In this document: piece after piece, positions 30,701-33,358 of the stretch
Layout of the letters: each line of letters begins with the position of its first letter
Position numbering within the stretch: the stretch's first letter is position 1
Source: Dactylosporangium aurantiacum
GTDB lineage: Bacteria > Actinomycetota > Actinomycetes > Mycobacteriales > Micromonosporaceae
Direction of reading: 5' to 3'
Assembly (NCBI RefSeq): GCF_000716715.1
Contig: NZ_JNYJ01000068.1
Coordinates: 1-33,358 of the forward strand
Length of the DNA: 33,358 nucleotides
The notes under the pieces: generated by a model
The model's database searches: none
What the model was told of the DNA's origin: nothing
The model's input: the letters and a program-made list of their open reading frames with translations, nothing else
Translations under genes and position numbers: made by a program

Positions 30701-33358
30701 CGGGCGGCGGCATCTGGCGCAGGCCGCGCCGCCGCAGGCCGGCCGCCAGCTCCGGGTCGGCGGCCATGCCGTCGCCGGCCCACACGCCCCAGGCGATCGC
30801 CGTCGCGGTGCGGCCGAGGGCGCGGCGCCGGGCGGCGAGCGCGTCGCAGGCGGCGTTCGCGGCCGCGTAGGCGGCCTGCCCGCCGCTGCCCCACACCCCG
30901 GCGATCGAGGTGAACAGCACGAACGCGTCCAGCGGCGCGCCGCCGAGCAGCGCGTCGAGGTTCGCGGCCACGGCGACCTTCGCGGTGACCGCCGCGAAGG
31001 CGTCGGCGTCCAGGGCACGCAGCGGCGTGTCGGCGACCGTGCCGGCGGCGTGCACGACGGTGCGGATCGGCCCGTGCCCGGCCGTGACCCGGCGCAGCAG
31101 CCGGGACAGGGCGCCCCGGTCGGCGGCGTCGCAGGCCTCGACGGCGACCTCGGCGCCGAGCGCGGTCAGCTCGGCCCGTGCCTGGTCGGCGCCGGGTGCG
31201 GCGGGCCCGCGCCGGCTGACGAGAACGACGCGGCGCGCGCCGCACTCGACGAGCCGCCGGGCGACCTGCCGGCCGAGCCCGCCGGTGCCGCCGACGACGA
31301 GCGCCGTGCCGCTGGTCCGCCACGCGCGGCCGCCGGCGTCCGGGCCGCTCGCGGCGCGCCCGGCGTCCGCGGTGTCTTCGACGAGCCGCCGGGCGAACAC
31401 CGTGGCGCCGCGGATCGCGACCTGGTCCTCGCCGCCGCCGATCGCGGCGCGCAGCGCGGTGAGCGCCCCGTCGCTCGGCAGGGCGGGCAGGTCGGCGAGG
31501 GCCACCCGCAGCGCGGGCAGCTCCAGGGCGGCGGTGATGCCCAGGCCCCACACCTGCGCCTGGGCCGGCACGGGCCGGTCCGTGCCGACCGCGGCGACCG
31601 CGCCCTGCGTGAGGATCCACAGTGGACCGCGATGCCCGGCGGTGTCCGCGGCCCGCAGCAGTGCCAGGGTGCCGGCGGGGTCGGCGAGCGCGAGCAGCGA
31701 CACGACCCCGCGGTCCGGTGCCGCGGCGAGCGCGGCGGGCAGCTGCTCGACCGACGTCACGTGCACCGTGCCGGCGTCGCCGAGCACCTCGGGCAGACGG
31801 GTCGCCCACGCTGCCGCCGCGGCGCCGGCGGGTGCCAGGACCAGCCAGCGGCCGGCCGGTGCGGCGGGCGCGGTGGTCGTGGCGCGCCACACGACCCGGT
31901 GGCGGGCCGGCGCCGGGTCACCTGGCGTGCCTGACGCGGCGGCCACGGGCGGCTCCGGCAGGTACCAGTACGACTCCTGCTCGAAGGCGAACGTCGGCAG
32001 GTCGGCGACCGGGTACGGGCCCGGTGCGACGGCTGCCCAGTCGACCGGCTGGCCGCCGGCGTGCAGTGTCGCCACCGCGGTGAGCAGCGCCTCCGGCTCC
32101 GGCCGGGTGCGGTGCAGGGTGGCGGCGACGGGGTGCCCGGCGGCCGCCGGATGGTCGCGGACGAGCTGGCCCAGCGTCGGGTTCGGGGCCAGCTCCAGCC
32201 AGCGGCCGACGCCGAGGCCGGCGAGGGTGCCGACGGCGTCGGCGAAGCGGACCGCCTCGCGCACGTGCCGGACCCAGTAGTCGGCGGTGGCGAGCTCGGC
32301 CGGGTCGGCGAGCCGGCCGGTGACGTCGGAGACGATCGGGACGGCCGGCCGGTGGTACGTCAGGCGCTCGGCCACCTCCCGGAACCGCGGCAGCACCGCG
32401 TCGACGTGCGGGGAGTGGAACGCGTGCCGGACCGCCAGGCGGCGCACCCGCCGGCCCAGGGCCGCGAAGTGCGCGCCGGCCGCGGCCACGGCGGCGACGT
32501 CGCCGGCGACCACGACGGAGCGCTCGGCGTTGACCGCGGCGATCGAGGCGTCGCCGCCGTGCTCGCGCAGGTACGCGGCGAGCTCGGCCTCGCTCGCCTC
32601 CAGCGCGGCCATCGCGCCGGTGACCGGCAGCTCGGACATGAGCCGGCCGCGGTGGGCGACGAGGACCGCCGCGTCGTCCAGGCTCAGCACCCCGGCGACG
32701 TGCGCGGCGGCGAGCTCGCCAATGGAGTGGCCGGTGAGGTAGTCGGGCACCACACCCCAGGACTCGACGAGCCGGAACAGGGCCGTCTCCAGCGCGAACA
32801 GCGCCGGCTGGGTCCAGGCGGTCCGGGCGAGCAGCTCGGCGCCGTCGGTGCCGGGTTCGGCGAACATCACGTCGCGCAGCGGGCCGCCGAGCAGCGGGTC
32901 GAGCCGCGCGCACACCGCGTCCAGCGCCGCGGCGAAGACGGGGAACGTGTCGTAGAGCTCGCGGCCGGCGCCGGGCCGCTGGGCGCCCTGCCCGGCGAAG
33001 ACGAACGCGAGCCGGCCGTCGCGGGCGGCACCGGTGACCAGCCGCGCGTCGGTGCGGCCCTCGGCGAGCGCGGTGAGGGCGGCGGCGCCGTGGAACACCG
33101 CCCGGTGGGTGTGGTGGGCGCGCACGGTGGCGAGGGTGTGCGCCTCGGCGGCGGTCAGCTCCCGCCCGCCGAGGTGGGCGGCGAGCTGCCCGGCCTGCCG
33201 GGCCAGCGACCGCGGCGAGGGGCCGGAGAGCAGCCCGGGCAGGGCCGGCGCCGGAGGCGGCGCGGTTGGTGTGGGTTGGTTGGGGGGTTGTTCGAGGATG
33301 AGGTGGGCGTTGGTGCCGCTGATGCCGAAGGAGGAGATGGCGGCGCGGCGGGGGCGGT
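24720..33358 (-). CDS. Type I modular PKS, cis-AT, 5'-truncated (KS end-AT-KR-ACP-KS-AT-DH-KR-ACP-docking tail)
   Basis: The frame is open from 33356 (2878 residues) and enters through the same KS C-terminus as the plus-strand PKS, so its start lies beyond the right end. Order on the minus strand: KS tail, AT (about 33005-32130), KR (31920-30770), ACP (30470-30270), repeat linker, KS (30075-28805), AT (28480-27600), DH (27385-26510), KR (26470-25380), ACP (25090-24880), C-terminal docking tail. Both ATs have HAFHS and GHSIGE, so malonyl-CoA is predicted. The domain order is the same as in the plus-strand PKS. The tail [16 protein letters not shown] is a typical C-terminal docking segment, so another PKS protein should accept the chain. 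Odd points: Ala in place of the catalytic Ser in the last KR, and a changed Gly in the DH motif. Confidence 0.97.
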   Translation of the reverse strand, partial: RPRRAAISSFGISGTNAHLILEQPPNQPTPTAPPPAPALPGLLSGPSPRSLARQAGQLAAHLGGRELTAAEAHTLATVRAHHTHRAVFHGAAALTALAEGRTDARLVTGAARDGRLAFVFAGQGAQRPGAGRELYDTFPVFAAALDAVCARLDPLLGGPLRDVMFAEPGTDGAELLARTAWTQPALFALETALFRLVESWGVVPDYLTGHSIGELAAAHVAGVLSLDDAAVLVAHRGRLMSELPVTGAMAALEASEAELAAYLREHGGDASIAAVNAERSVVVAGDVAAVAAAGAHFAALGRRVRRLAVRHAFHSPHVDAVLPRFREVAERLTYHRPAVPIVSDVTGRLADPAELATADYWVRHVREAVRFADAVGTLAGLGVGRWLELAPNPTLGQLVRDHPAAAGHPVAATLHRTRPEPEALLTAVATLHAGGQPVDWAAVAPGPYPVADLPTFAFEQESYWYLPEPPVAAASGTPGDPAPARHRVVWRATTTAPAAPAGRWLVLAPAGAAAAAWATRLPEVLGDAGTVHVTSVEQLPAALAAAPDRGVVSLLALADPAGTLALLRAADTAGHRGPLWILTQGAVAAVGTDRPVPAQAQVWGLGITAALELPALRVALADLPALPSDGALTALRAAIGGGEDQVAIRGATVFARRLVEDTADAGRAASGPDAGGRAWRTSGTALVVGGTGGLGRQVARRLVECGARRVVLVSRRGPAAPGADQARAELTALGAEVAVEACDAADRGALSRLLRRVTAGHGPIRTVVHAAGTVADTPLRALDADAFAAVTAKVAVAANLDALLGGAPLDAFVLFTSIAGVWGSGGQAAYAAANAACDALAARRRALGRTATAIAWGVWAGDGMAADPELAAGLRRRGLRQMPPPAALDELERALAADETHLVVSDVDWPRFLGLYQAGSPRPLMAELTGAAHRTDPPPAPDTPTPAWQRELLGLPEAGRSDAALDLVMRRTADVTGRAADRIDADRPFRDLGFDSVLAVELSAVLSAETGLRLPATLAFDHPTPAAAAAHLAALVTPVPQPENGPENRPENRPGTRPENRPGTRPENRPGTRPEIRPEPRPEAPAATPVPAAAEPIAIVGMACRYPGGIHDPEDLWRTVAGEIDATGPFPTDRGWDVERLYHPDPDHPGTCTTDRGGFLYDAADFDPAFFDITPREALATDPQQRLLLQLAWEVCEHAGVDPGTLRGSDTGVFVGAWSQPYGGGMGHGAAGSEGYLLTGTTGSVASGRIAYTLGLQGPAVTVDTACSSSLVAVHLAVQALRSGECELGMAGGATVMADPGVFTEFSRQRGLAPDGRCKPFAAAADGTGWSEGAGLLLLERLSTARAKGHRVLGLIHGSAVNQDGASNGLTAPNGPAQQRVIHQALAAAGLDARDVDAVEAHGTGTRLGDPIEAQAIIATYGRRPADRPLWLGSIKSNIGHTQAAAGVAGIIKMVQAMRHGELPRTLHVDEPTPRVDWSAGTVALLTGHTPWPRRGQGRYAAVSAFGVSGTNAHVVLGEAPPPAGRAATGEDVREDTAHPLPLPLSARSEPALRAQAARLAAFLRAEPRTPAAAVGHALHTGRALLEHRAVVHADPADLPAALDRLAAGDTGRGVTTGRATGAAKVAVLFSGQGAQRAGMGRELHAAFPVFAAALDELCDLLDPHLPRPLREVMWAAEGTPEAALLDRTEYTQPALFAFEVATFALLYSHGVRPAQLLGHSIGELSAACAAGVLSRADAARLVAARGRLMGALPDGGGMLSVRAGVDVVAPIVAAFPGRADIAAVNGPESTVVSGDDDAVAAIGARLAALGHRTRPLRTSHAFHSPLLEPMLDRFRAVAAELTWHEPAIPIVSNVTGAAARPGELTDPEYWVRHARGTVRFHDGVRGLPGLGVTALIEAGPDTALTGLARGCLPGADAMPMVAVRRPRHPEPAGYLAALAALHVHGAAVDWTDLHAGSGDTHVELPLYPFQNQRFWLDAPRPDQRDADAPGHPLIDALVELDDGALLYTGRMSLRGQPWVYDHVVFDEIVVPGTTWVELTAWAGREVGCPVVAEFTHESPLLLTPGRVVDLQLRLGAPDGDGRRTVTLRCRARDGAARKDWVALGRGALAAGEPVAGAGPDDLAAWPPAGAEPLDADRFYDRHDELGFYHWGASFRSLRRAWRRGEELFAEVRYPDRCDFGGYDLHPAFFDATMHALGLDRISEDLTGLLADRGGDTERPRIPFGWRGVRLHGRGTRSLRVRLTPSAEGTTIAVADEAGRLVADVEAVAMLPVSMQQLKASLTAPLHESLFHLDWSPLAVGAAPDPAGFAVAGPSAAAVAAAAGLPPAAAHPDLTAAAGAGTVLLPWWDGRDLTELLTTVQGWLATPGGDRGRLVLLTRGAMVTGPGDTVADPAAAAPWGLLRSAQTEHPDRFVLCDVDTDPATLAALPSVLAAAAAQGEPQVAIRAGQPLRPAVTRVPASAGANTGTAAGQLLDPAGTVLVTGGTGTLGGLLARHLVTAHGARHLALVSRGGTAPAGLVEELTGLGASVRVHACDIGDRDQVAALLAGIGPDLTAVVHAAGLLDDAVVTQLTGEQLARVLRPKVDGARHLHELTRDLPVRSFVLLSAAAGVLGGPGQANYAAANAYLDALAWHRQGLGLPATSLAWGLWERPSGVTAHLGAADLHRIARSGMRGLGDAEALELFDVALATGAAALLPAALDPAAIRDAGTVPALLRRLARTAPAATVAPVPAAEEHFADRVAALPAANRHRALVDLVTTHVATVTDHPAHTVDVQRPFRELGFDSLMALELRNRLVQVTGLQLPPTLVFDHPTAALLAERLSALLAQVPTGERAAAATTAAPTAAPMPVPAAAAAEGPQGSGIELMDVDELVRLALG
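24723..24800 (-). other. C-terminal docking segment
   Basis: After the last ACP an Ala/Pro-rich spacer leads to [16 protein letters not shown] at the very C-terminus, resembling the acidic-hydrophobic helix with which cis-AT PKS subunits bind the N-terminal coiled coil of the next subunit. The AT-less PKS has no such coiled coil, so the partner is probably encoded outside the window, possibly the missing N-terminus of the plus-strand PKS. Confidence 0.75.
24880..30075 (-). other. PKS module: KS-AT(malonyl)-DH-KR-ACP with variant DH and KR
   Basis: The KS has Cys1267 (DTACSSS), EAHGTGT and [10 protein letters not shown]. The AT has Ser1721. In the DH the motif is H2023-VVF-D2027-EIVV-P, Asp replacing the usual Gly; the second motif [10 protein letters not shown] keeps Asp2191 and His2195; YHWGASF replaces the usual YGPAF-like segment. 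The KR has GGTGTLG, LDD (B type) and Tyr2621 with AAAN, but reads LLSAAAG, putting Ala2608 thirteen residues before Tyr2621 where the catalytic Ser normally stands; Ser2607 is adjacent. The ACP has GFDSL with Ser2786. The module may or may not complete reduction and dehydration. Confidence 0.85.
30131..30238 (-). repeat. Nine 12-bp units (three exact 24-bp copies plus three half units) in an ACP-KS linker
   Basis: Starting at 30131 on the plus strand, three identical 24-bp copies alternate tctcgggtcggg and tcccgggccggt; three single 12-bp units follow. They encode repeats of PENR and PGTR between the ACP and the next KS. The unit keeps the reading frame and lies in a linker, so length variation between strains is likely. 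Confidence 0.95.
30270..33358 (-). other. PKS module: (KS)-AT(malonyl)-KR(A type)-ACP
   Basis: Only the KS tail is inside the window. The AT has GQGAQ, Ser211 in GHSIGE and HAFHS (32412-32426), predicting malonyl-CoA. The KR has GGTGGLG, Ser817, Tyr830 and AAAN, with GVWGSGGQ before the Tyr and no LDD: the A type. The ACP has GFDSV with Ser996. Expected outcome: a beta-hydroxy unit. Confidence 0.88.
33260..33358. repeat. Right copy of the 99-bp terminal inverted repeat
   Basis: This is the exact reverse complement of bases 1-99. Read on the minus strand it encodes the same KS end in the same codon phase and then diverges into a different linker. Confidence 0.95.

Noticed and set aside
24591..31934. 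Two open frames of over 1100 codons on the plus strand opposite the minus-strand PKS
   Set aside because: Same reason: compositional shadows of a well-supported PKS gene.

Overview
The window is very GC-rich, with long, strongly codon-biased reading frames, TTA codons at only a few positions and strong Shine-Dalgarno sites. This fits a filamentous actinomycete (Streptomyces or Micromonosporaceae type; genus not determinable). It is the inside of a type I polyketide gene cluster. Both ends cut through polyketide synthase (PKS) genes. The two ends are the same 99 bp in inverted orientation, the 3' end of a ketosynthase (KS) region, so the window looks like an assembly contig broken at a repeat.

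Layout. Plus strand: a cis-AT PKS lacking its 5' end (1-8678; KS end-AT-KR-ACP-KS-AT-DH-KR-ACP) overlaps by ATGA a 3457-residue AT-less PKS (8675-19048; degenerate DH-KS-cMT-ACP-KS-degenerate ACP-ACP-KS-ACP-thioester reductase). A convergent 301-bp gap with one hairpin facing each gene follows. Minus strand, listed in transcription order from the right end: a second partial cis-AT PKS (33358-24720; KS end-AT-KR-ACP-KS-AT-DH-KR-ACP-docking tail), a SARP regulator (24615-23803), a terpene-synthase-fold protein without the usual metal-binding residues (23687-22659), a zinc-ribbon SAM methyltransferase (22578-21061) and a Tat-exported, probably bicovalent FAD oxidase of the BBE family (20966-19350).

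Working model (inference). The cis-AT proteins build a partly reduced chain from malonate and one methylmalonate unit. The gene 1 product hands it to the AT-less protein. That protein has no ketoreductase. If all three of its KS domains elongate, it adds three unreduced units, C-methylates one, and releases the chain as an aldehyde. A C2-C7 aldol closure of that tail would give a C-methylated dihydroxybenzaldehyde bearing the reduced chain, the logic used by fungal non-reducing PKSs. No cyclase domain and no free-standing acyltransferase is encoded here. The terpene-synthase-like protein is a candidate for an unusual cyclase role, and the methyltransferase and secreted oxidase for tailoring. 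A SARP, with TTA codons in three genes, suggests developmental (bldA) control.

Residue numbers for the two truncated PKSs count from the first complete codon in the window.
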